The notes under the pieces were generated by a model. That model did no database searches and was not told the DNA's origin. It worked only from the letters and a program-made list of their open reading frames with translations. Both the position numbers and the translations under genes were made by a program. Shown piece by piece: positions 10,910-20,190 of a stretch of 64,000 nucleotides of DNA. The DNA is from Streptomonospora nanhaiensis (GTDB lineage Bacteria > Actinomycetota > Actinomycetes > Streptosporangiales > Streptosporangiaceae): positions 3,906,001 to 3,970,000 of the forward strand of contig NZ_JACCFO010000001.1 in assembly GCF_013410565.1 (NCBI RefSeq), read 5' to 3'. Numbering within the stretch: the first letter of the stretch is position 1; each line of letters opens with the position of its first letter.

Positions 10910-12781
10910 GTGGCCCCCGATCGTCCCCTCCCCAGTGCCGACGCCGTCCTGGCGTGCGCGGCCGACGCGATCGTGGCCGTCGACACCGACCTGCGGGTGG
11001 TCCTGTGGAACCCGGCGGCCGAGCGGCTGTTCGGCTGGAGCGCGGCCGAGGTGGTCGGCTGCCCGCTGCCCATCGTCCCCGAGGAGCTGACCGCCGAGCA
11101 CCACGCCATCCTGGAGCGGGTGCGCGCGGGCGGGCCGCTCACCATCGTCAGCCGGCGGCTGCGCCGCGACGGCAGCGTGGTCGACGTCCGGGTCGCCACG
11201 AGCTGCCTGTTCGACGGCTCCGGCGGGCTCACCGGCTGGGCCACCGTCTACCACGCCTACGAGGACATCGGCGCGGTGCAGAGCCGCATGACCGAGCGCG
11301 CGCGGCTGGTGCGCCGGCTCACCGACGTGGTCGCCGACATCAACGCCGACCTCGACCTCGACGCCGTGCTGGACCGGATCGCCCACAGCCTCACCGAGCT
11401 GACCGGCGCCGACGCCGGCGGGTTCGCGCTCATCGAGGACGATCAGCTGCGCCTGGTCAGCCTCACCCAGCTGTCGGACCACCTGCGCGGCTACCGTGCG
11501 CCGCTGGAGACCAGCCTGTTCGGGGAGCTGCTGCGCAGCGGCAAGACCGTGCTGCTGGCCACCGACGACACCCGCAGCCTCGACGACCTCATCTGGGCCG
11601 ACCTGGAGGGGCTGCACACCATCGCGCTGGGCGTGTCCAACGTCCAGGGGCGGCCCTACGGCGCCCTCTACGCCCTCTACAGCCGGCGCAAGGTCGGCCA
11701 CATCGAGCTGGAGCTGCTGGAACTCCTGGCGGCCCACGCCGGGGTGGCGCTGGGCAACGCCATGGCCTACCGCGAGATCGTGCGGCAGCGGGCGCACGAG
11801 CACGCCGTGGTCGACTCCAGCGCCGACGGGATCGCGGTGCTGGGCGCCAGCGGCCTGGTGCGCAAGTGGAACCGCTCGGCCGCCGAGCTGACCGGCTACA
11901 CCGCCGCCGAGGCGGTCGGGCGCCACCCGCCCTTCCCGCTGCCGGCCGCCCAGGGCGAGAACATCCGGCACCGCCTCGACAACGGCCGGTGGCTGGAGAT
12001 CCTCATCACCGACATCCCCGAGACCGGGGAGCGGGTCGTGGACTTCCGCGACATCAGCCAGGCCAAGGCGCTGGAAGAGGAGAAGGACCTCTTCCTGGCC
12101 ACGGCCGGGCACGAACTGCGCACGCCGATCACGGTCGTGCAGGGGTTCGCCAGCACGCTGGCGGGGCGCTGGGACCAGCTCGACGACCGCTCGCGGCGGG
12201 CGGCCGTGGACACCATCGCCGACCGCTCGGCGATCCTCGCCCGGCTGGTCGAGAACCTGCTGCTGGGCGCCGACGCCCGCGAGGGCGACCAGCGGGGCGG
12301 CGGGCCATTCGACCTCGAACGCCTGCTGCGCGACAGCGCCACCGCGTTCCGCCCGTTCTCCGCGCGGCACACGTTGCTGCTGGAGCTGCCCGAGCGGCTG
12401 CCCTGGGCCCTGGGCGACCCCACGGCCACCGACGTGATCGTGGGCCAGCTGCTGGAGAACGCGTTCAAGTACTCGCCCGAGGGCGGCCGGGTGGTGCTGA
12501 GCGCGGCGGTCGAGGACGGCCGCGTGGCGGTCTCGGTCGAGGACGAGGGCGTGGGGATCGCGCCCGGCGACGAGGAGCGCATCTTCGGCCGGTTCGTGCA
12601 GGGCGAGGCCGGCGACCGCCGCAGGTTCGGCGGGATCGGGCTGGGGCTCTACATCGCCCGCCGGCTGGCCCGCGCCCAGGGCGGCGACGTCACCGCGCAC
12701 CGGCGCGCGGCGGGCGGCACCCGGATGAGATTCACATTACAGTCGGCGCCTCCCGGCGAAGCCGACAAGCCGGACAAATAG
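10910..12781 (+). CDS. PAS-GAF-PAS sensor histidine kinase (orphan)
   Basis: Cytoplasmic-type sensor kinase of 623 residues with no membrane helix. Domains in order are PAS (about 8-118), GAF (about 140-290), a second PAS (about 295-385), HisKA with GHELRTPITVV (phospho-His H401), and the HATPase domain. The HATPase shows N-box QLLENAFKYSPEG, VEDEGVGIAP and GGIGLGLYIARRLA. No response regulator lies nearby, so it is an orphan in this window. It is followed by an RsbW-like ATPase and a STAS protein, which suggests a stress or sigma-factor signalling neighbourhood. The ligand for PAS/GAF cannot be told from sequence. Confidence 0.9.
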   Translation: MAPDRPLPSADAVLACAADAIVAVDTDLRVVLWNPAAERLFGWSAAEVVGCPLPIVPEELTAEHHAILERVRAGGPLTIVSRRLRRDGSVVDVRVATSCLFDGSGGLTGWATVYHAYEDIGAVQSRMTERARLVRRLTDVVADINADLDLDAVLDRIAHSLTELTGADAGGFALIEDDQLRLVSLTQLSDHLRGYRAPLETSLFGELLRSGKTVLLATDDTRSLDDLIWADLEGLHTIALGVSNVQGRPYGALYALYSRRKVGHIELELLELLAAHAGVALGNAMAYREIVRQRAHEHAVVDSSADGIAVLGASGLVRKWNRSAAELTGYTAAEAVGRHPPFPLPAAQGENIRHRLDNGRWLEILITDIPETGERVVDFRDISQAKALEEEKDLFLATAGHELRTPITVVQGFASTLAGRWDQLDDRSRRAAVDTIADRSAILARLVENLLLGADAREGDQRGGGPFDLERLLRDSATAFRPFSARHTLLLELPERLPWALGDPTATDVIVGQLLENAFKYSPEGGRVVLSAAVEDGRVAVSVEDEGVGIAPGDEERIFGRFVQGEAGDRRRFGGIGLGLYIARRLARAQGGDVTAHRRAAGGTRMRFTLQSAPPGEADKPDK

Positions 12782-13030
12782 CGGTTAAAGGGCTGTGCGC
12801 GCCGTTCGCGTCCCGCTCACCGGGCCCCCGGTGGACGCCGCACCTGACATCAGCGGCGATGATGTGTTTCCGGGGGTGGGTAACGGGGCATTTCGGCCCT
12901 GGCAGGGTCGCATACCAGGACTTTGCCGCGAACCGACCAGACCAATACCGGCATCAACCGGGTCGGGACGTGGGCGGCAGGCTCGTGCTCCCGTTTTGCG
13001 AACGGACGCGCCGACGAACGGGAGAGGGAC

Positions 13031-13585
13031 GTGTCGAGGAACGTACTGCTGCCGCACGCTCCGTCGAGCGTGACCAGCGCCCGCCGGCGCATGTGCTCCG
13101 ACCTGCGCGCCTCGGGCATCGAGACCGGCAAGATCGACGACGCCGCCATCGTCCTCAGCGAACTGCTGAGCAACGCCCTGCGCCACGCCGCGCCGCTGCC
13201 CGACCCCTTCCCGCCGGGGTGTGTGCAGGTCTGCTGGGAGGTCGGCGGCACCGACACCGCGGCCTCGTGGCTGGAGGTCTCGGTCCGCGACGGCGGCGCC
13301 GAGACCCTGCCCCGGCTGGCCCGCCCCTCGCTGTCGGCCCTGGGCGGGCGCGGGCTGGGCATCGTCGAGCACCTCGCCGCCAAGTGGGGCACCGAGGTCG
13401 ACGACACCGTCACCACCGTCTGGGCCGTCCTTGAGGTCGAGGTCCCCGCGCCCGCGCCGCGGCCCCCGCGCGCGGCCGCGTGGCCGGGCCCGCCGGCGCC
13501 GGCCGTCGGCGGCGACCGCCGCGGCGCCCCGGCGGACCCCGGCGAGCGCGCGTGGAGCGCGCGCAGCCACGCCACCTGGGCGTGA
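13031..13585 (+). CDS. RsbW-like ATP-binding anti-sigma/regulatory protein
   Basis: Small HATPase-domain protein of 184 residues, of the RsbW/SpoIIAB type. The N-box reads VLSELLSNALRHA, the second glycine motif LGGRGLGIVEHLA, and the strand VSVRDGG precedes it. The C-terminal 45 residues are Ala/Pro/Arg-rich and likely disordered. The GTG at 13031 follows GGAGAGG by a few bases, and gives the usual short N-terminus (SRNVLLPHAPSSVTSARRRM). Such proteins either bind a sigma factor or phosphorylate a STAS antagonist. The STAS gene starts 121 bases downstream, so partner switching is plausible but not shown. Confidence 0.85.
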   Translation: MSRNVLLPHAPSSVTSARRRMCSDLRASGIETGKIDDAAIVLSELLSNALRHAAPLPDPFPPGCVQVCWEVGGTDTAASWLEVSVRDGGAETLPRLARPSLSALGGRGLGIVEHLAAKWGTEVDDTVTTVWAVLEVEVPAPAPRPPRAAAWPGPPAPAVGGDRRGAPADPGERAWSARSHATWA

Positions 13586-13706
13586 TCCGCCGCGCACAGC
13601 GTGCGTTTCCGGGTAGCCCGGATTCTTGGCCGCAGACCGTGACCGATGGAGCGAAACGCCGTCGGCGATGTGGCCACCACTCCTGGTGGGCGCTACAGTC
13701 TCGACT

Positions 13707-14063
13707 GTGGAGTTGAAGATCTCAAGTCAGTCTCAGGGCGATTGCGCAGTGGTCACTGTGCGCGGCGAGATTGACCTCTATACGGCACCGCAACTGCAGA
13801 GCGGGCTGCTGAACGCGCTTGAGGACGGCGCCCGGCGGCTGGTCATCGACATGTCGGGCGTGGAGTTCTGCGACTCCACCGGTATGAGCGTGCTGCTGTC
13901 GGCCATGAAGCGGGCCCGCGAACGCAAGGGCACCCTCGAACTGGTCGCCCCCAAGCCGGCGGTGCGCAAGATCCTTGAGGTCACCGGCCTCATCTCCGTG
14001 TTCACCGTCCAGGACTCCCTCGACGCCCTCCCCATGGCGGCCGGTTCCGGTTCCACCGCCTAG
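13707..14063 (+). CDS. STAS-domain anti-sigma factor antagonist
   Basis: RsbV/SpoIIAA-type protein of 118 residues. It has the STAS signature VRGEIDLYTAPQLQ and the conserved phosphorylation region DMSGVEFCDSTGMSVLL, with Ser/Thr at the expected site. By family rule the unphosphorylated form binds an RsbW-like kinase and frees its sigma factor; the adjacent ATPase is the obvious candidate partner. The GTG at 13707 lies seven bases after a TACAGT -10 box (13694-13699), so the mRNA is probably leaderless. Confidence 0.92.
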   Translation: MELKISSQSQGDCAVVTVRGEIDLYTAPQLQSGLLNALEDGARRLVIDMSGVEFCDSTGMSVLLSAMKRARERKGTLELVAPKPAVRKILEVTGLISVFTVQDSLDALPMAAGSGSTA

Positions 14064-14073
14064 GCGGCGCCCG

Positions 14074-14934
14074 ATGACCGATAACCCGGGTCCCGGCGGC
14101 GCGGTCGCGGTCATCATCCCCGCCAAGGACGAGGCCGATCGCGTCGGCGCCACCGTGCGCGCCTCCGCCCTCCTGCCCGGCGCCGACCTTGTCGTGGTCG
14201 TCGACGACGGTTCGCGCGACTCCACCGCCGCCGTGGCCGCCTCGGCCGGCGCCCGCGTGCTGCGCCACGCCCGCAACCGCGGCAAGGGCGCGGCGATGGA
14301 GACCGGCGCCGAGGGCGTGCGCCTGATCGAGCAGTGCGCCGCGCCCCCCGCCCGCCCCCCGCGCCACCTGCTGTTCCTCGACGCCGACCTCGGCGACACC
14401 GCCGCCGGCGCCGCGCCGCTGGTGGAGCCCGTGCGCGCCGGCGACGCCGACATGACCATCGCCCTGTTCCCCGCCACGCGGATGCGGCTGGGCGGCCACG
14501 GCTTCGTCGTGCGGCTGGCCCGCGAGGGCATCCGCCGCGCCACCGGCTGGGAGCCCGAGCAGCCGCTGAGCGGCCAGCGCTGCCTGACGCGGGCGGCGTT
14601 CGAGGCCGCCCGCCCGCTCGCCGCCGGGTTCGGGGTCGAGACCGGCCTGACCGTCGACGTGCTGCGCCGGGGCATGCGGGTCGTGGAGGTCGAGGTCCCC
14701 CTGGAGCACCGGCCCACCGGCACCGACCTGCGAGCCCAGGCCCACCGCGCGCGGCAGTTCGCCGACGTCGGGCGCGCGCTGGCCGAGCGCGAACTCGGCC
14801 CCGCCCTGGAGCGCGGGGCCCGCCGGCTGTCGGCCGAGGCACGCGCGGCGGCGCTGGCCGCCTCGCGAACGTTCGTCCGGCATGGGGCCGGTTTCCCGAA
14901 ACGCGGAGAGTATCGTTCCCGTGACACTCCGTAG
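14074..14934 (+). CDS. Family 2 glycosyltransferase
   Basis: GT-A glycosyltransferase of 286 residues. The N-terminus AVIIPAKDEADRVG and VVDDGSRDST form the nucleotide-sugar site, and LFLDADLGDT supplies the DxD metal motif. The overall pattern resembles glucosyl-3-phosphoglycerate synthase and dolichyl-phosphate-type transferases. The absence of membrane helices and the central position of DxD fit a cytoplasmic enzyme, but the acceptor is not identifiable. It begins ten bases after the STAS gene stop, so they may be cotranscribed. Confidence 0.82.
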   Translation: MTDNPGPGGAVAVIIPAKDEADRVGATVRASALLPGADLVVVVDDGSRDSTAAVAASAGARVLRHARNRGKGAAMETGAEGVRLIEQCAAPPARPPRHLLFLDADLGDTAAGAAPLVEPVRAGDADMTIALFPATRMRLGGHGFVVRLAREGIRRATGWEPEQPLSGQRCLTRAAFEAARPLAAGFGVETGLTVDVLRRGMRVVEVEVPLEHRPTGTDLRAQAHRARQFADVGRALAERELGPALERGARRLSAEARAAALAASRTFVRHGAGFPKRGEYRSRDTP

Positions 14935-14951
14935 CGGCTAGGCTGCGCGGT

Positions 14952-15578
14952 GTGGTTACTACCTTGACTACGTCTCTGGTCGTTGTCGGCGTGCTGGCCG
15001 GACTGGGCGGTCTGGCGGTCGGCACCTACGCGTTCCTGACCGCCCGCTCCTCGATCGAGGACTGCCGCTCCATGATCGAGCGCATGCTGCCCGACGGCAG
15101 CGGGGTGGACGCCCGCGCGCTCCGCGACGTCGCCGTGGTGCGCTACGACGCCCTGGAGGAGATGTCGGGCGCGCGCTCGTTCTCCCTGGCCCTGCTCAAC
15201 GCGGTGGGCGACGGTGTCGTGGTGACCTCGATCAACGGCCGCACCGAGTCCCGCACCTACGCCAAGGCCATCGAGAAGGGCCGCGCCCTGGAGGCGCTGT
15301 CGCCCGAGGAGTACCGCGCCATCCGCGCGGCCCGGCTCGGCCAGGCGCCGAGCGAGGTCGCCGGCGAGGACGCCCCGGCGGCGGCCACCGCGCCGCGGAA
15401 GGTGCCCGGCGCGCGCGTCCCCCAGCCCGCGCCGGCCGAGCCTTCGGCCGGGCCGGCGGTGTCGCCGCCGGCGCCCGAGGCCCCGCCCGAGCCCGCCGCC
15501 GACCAGCCGGCGGTGCGCACCCTGGGCGCCGCACCGGGCGCGGCCCCGGTGCGCAAAGCGCAGGGGGCCGCGAACTAG
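14952..15578 (+). CDS. DUF4446 family membrane-anchored protein
   Basis: A 208-residue protein with one N-terminal helix (TSLVVVGVLAGLGGLAVGTY) and a conserved DUF4446 core: DVAVVRYDALEEMSGARSFS, LLNAVGDGVVVTSINGR, and ALSPEEYRAI. The last 75 residues are Pro/Ala-rich. The family is widespread in Gram-positive bacteria and its function is unknown. The GTG at 14952 sits seven bases after TAGGCT (14939-14944), consistent with a leaderless transcript starting at the codon. Confidence 0.88.
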   Translation: MVTTLTTSLVVVGVLAGLGGLAVGTYAFLTARSSIEDCRSMIERMLPDGSGVDARALRDVAVVRYDALEEMSGARSFSLALLNAVGDGVVVTSINGRTESRTYAKAIEKGRALEALSPEEYRAIRAARLGQAPSEVAGEDAPAAATAPRKVPGARVPQPAPAEPSAGPAVSPPAPEAPPEPAADQPAVRTLGAAPGAAPVRKAQGAAN

Positions 15579-15672
15579 CCGTCCCGTGCGGGTGGCCCGG
15601 GGCCGCCGCGTGCGGTCCCGGGTCTTCCCATGTCACGGCCGCACCACCGCTCCCGGGTATAACCTGGCGGAT

Positions 15673-16614
15673 ATGCGCTATGCCTATCTCGGTCCCGAGG
15701 GCACGTTCACCGAGGCCGCCCTGCGCGCGCTCATGCCCCAGGCGCCCGAGGCCGACCTCGTGGCCTACCCCGGGGTCGACGCGGTGTTCTCGGCCATCCG
15801 CCGGGGCGAGGTCGCCGGCGGCGTCGTGCCGCTGGAGAACTCCCTGGAGGGCGGCGTCAGCGCCACCATGGCGGAGCTGATCAACGGCGACCCGCTGCTG
15901 ATCGCCGCCGAGACCGCGCTCCCGGTGCGGTTCACCCTCTTCGCCCGCGACGGGGTGGCGCTGGCCGACGTCAAGCGGGTGGCCACCCATCCGCACGCCT
16001 ACGCCCAGTGCCGGGGCTGGCTGGCGCGCAACCTGCCCGACGCCGAGGTCTTCACGGTCTCCTCCACGGCCGCCGCCGCCCAGGCGGTGGCCGAACCCGG
16101 CGCGCCCTACGACGCCGCGGTCTGCGCGCGCGTGGCCGGCGAGCGCTACCGGCTCAACGCCCTCGCCGAGGGCATCGGCGACCGCTCCGACACCGCCACC
16201 CGGTTCATCCAGCTGGTGCGCCCCCAGCCCCTGCCCGAGCCCACCGGCGCCGACCGCACCTCGCTCGTGGCCTTCCTGGCCGACGACCACCCCGGCGCGC
16301 TGATCGAACTGCTCCAGCAGTTCGCCGTGCGCGGGGTCAACCTCACCCGCCTGGAGTCCCGCCCCACCGGCGACGGCCTGGGCCGCTACTGCTTCTGCCT
16401 GGACGCCGACGGCCACGTGGCCGACCCCGCGGTCGGCGAGGCGCTGATGGGCCTGCGCCGGATCTGCAAGGAGGTCCGCTTTCTCGGCAGCTACCCGCGG
16501 GTCGGCCTTGGCACCGAGCTGAGCCCGTTCCTGCCCCCGCGCGGCACCACCAGCGCCGACTTCTACGAGGCCGAGCGCTGGCTCGCCCGCGTCCGCGCGG
16601 GCGAGCCCGGCTGA
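15673..16614 (+). CDS. pheA: Prephenate dehydratase
   Basis: Converts prephenate to phenylpyruvate, the committed step of phenylalanine synthesis. The 313-residue product has the dehydratase domain (MRYAYLGPEGTFTEAA; VPLENSLEGGV; GDRSDTATRF with the catalytic Thr region) and a C-terminal ACT domain (ADDHPGALIELLQQF, LTRLESRP) for feedback control by phenylalanine. It lacks a chorismate mutase domain, as usual in actinobacteria. The ATG at 15673 lies seven bases after TAACCT, so the mRNA is probably leaderless; upstream in-frame sequence is unrelated. Confidence 0.95.
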   Translation: MRYAYLGPEGTFTEAALRALMPQAPEADLVAYPGVDAVFSAIRRGEVAGGVVPLENSLEGGVSATMAELINGDPLLIAAETALPVRFTLFARDGVALADVKRVATHPHAYAQCRGWLARNLPDAEVFTVSSTAAAAQAVAEPGAPYDAAVCARVAGERYRLNALAEGIGDRSDTATRFIQLVRPQPLPEPTGADRTSLVAFLADDHPGALIELLQQFAVRGVNLTRLESRPTGDGLGRYCFCLDADGHVADPAVGEALMGLRRICKEVRFLGSYPRVGLGTELSPFLPPRGTTSADFYEAERWLARVRAGEPG

Positions 16615-16633
16615 GCCCGGCCCGGCCCGCGGG

Positions 16634-16837
16634 CTACGCCGGCGCGGCCGCGCCGCGCGCCCCGGCCCGCTCCCGCTCGACCGCGCGGACCAGTTGGCGG
16701 TGCAGCGCCCGCTCCAGCGCCGCGTCCTCGGGGCGGACACAGGCCAGCCGCTCCAGCGCGGCCAGGATCTCGGCCGCCGTCATGGCGCCGAGCGCCTTCA
16801 TCGGCCACGGCTGCCGCGCGGGGGCCGTCGGGGTCAC
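16634..16837 (-). CDS. Small Ala/Arg/Glu-rich hypothetical protein
   Basis: A 67-residue open frame between convergent pheA and divergent serS. The GTG at 16837 is preceded at eight bases by AGGAGA (complement of 16846-16851), the main support for it being real. The product has an amphipathic helical middle (MTAAEILAALERLACVRPED, LERALHRQLVRAVERE) and an Ala-rich end. No family is recognised. It could be chance in GC-rich DNA. Confidence 0.4.
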   Translation of the reverse strand: MTPTAPARQPWPMKALGAMTAAEILAALERLACVRPEDAALERALHRQLVRAVERERAGARGAAAPA

Positions 16838-17043
16838 GGTCACGGTCTCCTGCCTTTCGTCGTCGTAGGCGGCGGGCGCCCCGGACCGCGCCGCCCGCGG
16901 CGCCCGCCGGTGGTGACACGGCGCGGCGGCCCGGTCATGACGCCGGACCGCGCGGGTTTCCGCGTTTTCTCCGTCCCGCGCCCGCCGGCCGGCGGCTGGG
17001 GAAACCGGATGTCGGTGCGCGCGAACCCCGGTAGCCTGCAACC

Positions 17044-18309
17044 GTGATCGACCTTCGTGCTCTCCGAGACTCACCCGACCGACTGCGTGCCTCGCAGCGC
17101 GTCCGCGGCGAAGACGACGCCGTCGTGGACCGCCTGCTCGACCTGGACTCCCGGCACCGCGCCGCCCTCACCCGCTTCGAGGGCCTGCGCGCCGAGCAGA
17201 AGAGCGTCGGCAAGTCGGTCTCCGCGGCGGCGCCCGAGGAGCGCGAGTCCCTGCTGGCCCGCGCCAAGGAACTGGCCGCCGAGGTCAAGCGGGCCGAGGC
17301 CGAGGCCGGCGAGCTGTCGGCCGACCTCGACCGCCTGCTGCGCGAGGTCCCCAACATCGTCGAGGACGACACCCCGGTCGGCGGCGTGGACGACTTCGTC
17401 GTGGTCGAGGAGGTCGGCACCCCCCGGGAGTTCGACTTCACCCCGCGCGACCACCTGGAGCTGGGCGAACTGCTCGGCGCCATCGACACCGACCGCGGCG
17501 CCAAGGTCTCCGGCGCGCGCTTCTACTTCCTCACCGGGGTCGGCGCCCAGCTCGAACTCGCCCTGCTCAACCTCGCCATGCAGCAGGCCGCGGCCAACGG
17601 GTTCACCCCGATGATCCCGCCGGTACTGGTCAAGCCCGAGACCATGGACGGCACCGGGTTCCTGGGCGCCCACGCCGACGAGGTCTACCGCCTGGAGGCC
17701 GACGACCTCTACCTGGTCGGCACCTCCGAGGTCCCCCTGGCCGGCTACCACGCCGGCGAGATCCTGCCCGCGGAGTCCCTGCCCACCCGCTACGTCGGGT
17801 GGTCGCCGTGCTTCCGCCGCGAGGCCGGGTCCTACGGCAAGGACACCCGCGGCATCATCCGCGTGCACCAGTTCAACAAGGTCGAGATGTTCGTCTACAC
17901 CCATCCCGACCACGCCCACGAGGAGCACCTGCGGCTGCTCGCCTGGGAGCGCGAGATGCTCGACAAGCTGGAGCTGCCCTACCGGGTGGTCGACATCGCC
18001 GGCGGCGACCTCGGCGCCAGCGCCGCGCGCAAGTACGACTGCGAGGCGTGGGTGCCCACCCAGGGCCGCTACCGCGAGCTGACCTCCACCTCCAACTGCA
18101 CCGACTTCCAGGCGCGCCGGCTCAACATCCGGTTCCGCGACGACTCCGGCAAGCCGCGCCACGCCGCCACGCTCAACGGCACGCTGGCCACCACCCGGTG
18201 GATCGTCGCCCTGCTGGAGAACCACCAGCGCGCCGACGGCTCGGTGGTCGTGCCCGAGGCGCTGCGCCCGTTCGTCGGCCGCGACGTCCTCGAACCCGTC
18301 AAGAAGTAG
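17044..18309 (+). CDS. serS: Seryl-tRNA synthetase
   Basis: Charges tRNA-Ser with serine; two tRNA-Ser genes lie in this same window. The 421-residue product has the N-terminal coiled-coil tRNA-binding arm (about 25-105), then the class II catalytic core. Motif 2 reads [14 protein letters not shown]; motif 3 lies near [22 protein letters not shown] 17044 is seven bases after TAGCCT (17032-17037), indicating a leaderless transcript. Length and order are normal for the family. Confidence 0.97.
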   Translation: MIDLRALRDSPDRLRASQRVRGEDDAVVDRLLDLDSRHRAALTRFEGLRAEQKSVGKSVSAAAPEERESLLARAKELAAEVKRAEAEAGELSADLDRLLREVPNIVEDDTPVGGVDDFVVVEEVGTPREFDFTPRDHLELGELLGAIDTDRGAKVSGARFYFLTGVGAQLELALLNLAMQQAAANGFTPMIPPVLVKPETMDGTGFLGAHADEVYRLEADDLYLVGTSEVPLAGYHAGEILPAESLPTRYVGWSPCFRREAGSYGKDTRGIIRVHQFNKVEMFVYTHPDHAHEEHLRLLAWEREMLDKLELPYRVVDIAGGDLGASAARKYDCEAWVPTQGRYRELTSTSNCTDFQARRLNIRFRDDSGKPRHAATLNGTLATTRWIVALLENHQRADGSVVVPEALRPFVGRDVLEPVKK

Positions 18310-18317
18310 GGCCGTGC

Positions 18318-18347
18318 GGCGCGGCGGGGCCGCGGCCCCGCCGCGCC
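18318..18347. terminator. Bidirectional hairpin between serS and bpa
   Basis: A 14-bp perfect GC stem (18318-18331 with 18334-18347) sits between the stop codons of two convergent genes only 45 bases apart. It can serve both strands. Confidence 0.7.
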
Positions 18348-18354
18348 CGGTCCC

Positions 18355-18882
18355 CTACAGGTAGGGGCCGGATCCGCCGCGGCCCTCCGGGTCCTGCGCC
18401 GCCACCATGCCGGTCGGCAGCGCCTTGCGCATGTTCTCCAGCTGGGCGCGCGCGGCCATCTGCTGGGCGAACAGGGTGGTCTGGATGCCGTGGAACAGGC
18501 CCTCCAGCCAGCCCACCAGCTGGGCCTGGGCGATCCGCAGCTCGGCGTCGCTGGGGGTGCCGTCCTCGGTGAACGGCAGGGTCAGCCGCTCCAGCTCCTC
18601 GACCAGTTCGGGCGCCAGGCCGTCCTCCAGCTCCTTGATGGAGTTGGTGTGGATCTCGCGCAGCCGGACCCGGCTGGCCTCGTCCAGCGGCGCGGCCTTC
18701 ACCTCGTCGAGGAGCTGGCGGATCATGCTGCCGATGCGCATGACCTTCGCCGGCTGCTCGACCATCTCGTTGAGCGGGCGCTGGCCGGAGCCCTCCTCGC
18801 CCTGCGTGTCGCCGGCGCCCGTGGCGCCGCCGGAACCCACGACCAGCACCTGGGGCTGCTGTTCCTCGTTGAAGTTGCTCAT
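18355..18882 (-). CDS. bpa: Bacterial proteasome activator Bpa
   Basis: ATP-independent activator of the 20S proteasome (Rv3780 family, DUF2587). The 175-residue product has an acidic Gly-rich N-terminus, the four-helix core (VEQPAKVMRIGSMIRQLLDE through LFAQQMAARAQLENM) and ends in GGSGPYL. The family ends in a Gly-X-Tyr-Leu (GQYL-like) tail that docks into the alpha-ring and opens the gate; here the variable residue is Pro. This implies the host has a proteasome, although its prcAB genes are outside the window. Convergent with serS. Confidence 0.93.
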   Translation of the reverse strand: MSNFNEEQQPQVLVVGSGGATGAGDTQGEEGSGQRPLNEMVEQPAKVMRIGSMIRQLLDEVKAAPLDEASRVRLREIHTNSIKELEDGLAPELVEELERLTLPFTEDGTPSDAELRIAQAQLVGWLEGLFHGIQTTLFAQQMAARAQLENMRKALPTGMVAAQDPEGRGGSGPYL

Positions 18883-18958
18883 GAATCCTCACCTTGCGGC
18901 GTGATTGGGGGACCGTCCCCGCGGACGGGGCGCACCGGGGGTCCCGGTGGTCTGGCGG

Positions 18959-19942
18959 TCAGCGGGTCAGCACGATCTTGCCGACGTGCGCGCTGGACTC
19001 CATGATGCGGTGCGCCTCGGCGGCGCGCGGCAGCGGCAGCGTCTGATCCACGATAGGCCGGATCGTGCCCGCCTCGACCAGCGGCCACACGTGCTCGACC
19101 ACGCCCGCCACGATCTCCGCCTTCTCCGCGGCCGGGCGCGAGCGCAGGGTCGTGGCGTGCACGGACAGGCGCTTGACCAGCATCCGGCCGAGGTCCAGCT
19201 CGGCGGAGCGGCCGCCCATCAGGCCGATGACGGTGAGCCGCCCGTTGACGGCCAGGGAGCGCACGTTGCGCTCCAGGTAGGCCCCGCCCATGATGTCGAG
19301 GATGACGTCGACGCCGGCGCCGCCCGTCTCCTCCTTCACCCGCGCGGCGAAGTCCTCCTCGCGGTAGTTGATGCCCACGTCGGCGCCCAGTTCGCGGCAG
19401 CGCGCGAGCTTGTCGGCGCTGCCGGCGGTGGTGATGACGCGGGCGCCGCGCGCGTGGGCGAGCTGGACGGCGAAGGTGCCGATCCCGCTGCCGCCGCCGT
19501 GGACCAGCAGGGTCTCGCCCTCGCGCAGCCGGCCGATCATGAACACGTTGGACCACACCGTGCACGCGACCTCGGGCAGCGCCGCCGCCGCCACCAGGTC
19601 CACGCCTTCGGGCACGGGCAGCAGTTGGCCCACCGGAACGGCGACGCGCTCGGCGTAGCCGCCGCCGCTGAGCAGCGCGCAGACGGGGTCGCCCACCGAC
19701 CATCCGGAGTCGGCGGTGCCCGGCCCCAGTTCGGCGATCCGCCCGGAGCACTCCAGTCCGGGGTACTCCGGTGCGCCGGGCGGGGGCGGGTAGTTGCCTT
19801 GGCGCTGGTTGACATCGGCCCTGTTGACCGCGGTCGCGGTGACCTCGACGACGGCCTCGCCGGTGCCGGGGACCGGATCGGGGACCTCGGACCAGGTGAG
19901 GACGTCGGGGGCGCCGGGTTCGCTGATGACGATCGCGTGCAT
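18959..19942 (-). CDS. NAD(P)H-quinone oxidoreductase, zeta-crystallin type
   Basis: Zinc-independent medium-chain dehydrogenase/reductase of 327 residues. It has the quinone-reductase N-terminal domain (NRADVNQRQGNYPPPPGAP) and a Rossmann domain (LLVHGGGSGIGTFAVQLA) for NADPH. No catalytic Cys/His zinc ligands are seen. It resembles the PIG3 group of quinone oxidoreductases. On its strand TAGCGT lies six bases before ATG 19942, so the mRNA may be leaderless. Substrate unknown. Confidence 0.9.
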   Translation of the reverse strand: MHAIVISEPGAPDVLTWSEVPDPVPGTGEAVVEVTATAVNRADVNQRQGNYPPPPGAPEYPGLECSGRIAELGPGTADSGWSVGDPVCALLSGGGYAERVAVPVGQLLPVPEGVDLVAAAALPEVACTVWSNVFMIGRLREGETLLVHGGGSGIGTFAVQLAHARGARVITTAGSADKLARCRELGADVGINYREEDFAARVKEETGGAGVDVILDIMGGAYLERNVRSLAVNGRLTVIGLMGGRSAELDLGRMLVKRLSVHATTLRSRPAAEKAEIVAGVVEHVWPLVEAGTIRPIVDQTLPLPRAAEAHRIMESSAHVGKIVLTR

Positions 19943-20190
19943 GCCTGCACGCTACCCACCCCGCCCCGGGCGCGACCGCGCCCGCCCGGCCGGGGTGCCG
20001 GGGCGGCCGTCGCGCCCGTCGCGGTGCGTCATCGGCGGTGACCGGTTTTGGCGCCGGTTCGTATCTTTGTTGACGGAGGGGAGAATAATCGTGAGTCCGG
20101 GTCTGGTCTGCCGGTTCCCCCATGGAGCAGATCAGGCGGCAGCGATCGGACATCGCGCACCTGAGCAAGCGTCTCTTGAGGAGAACCGCG

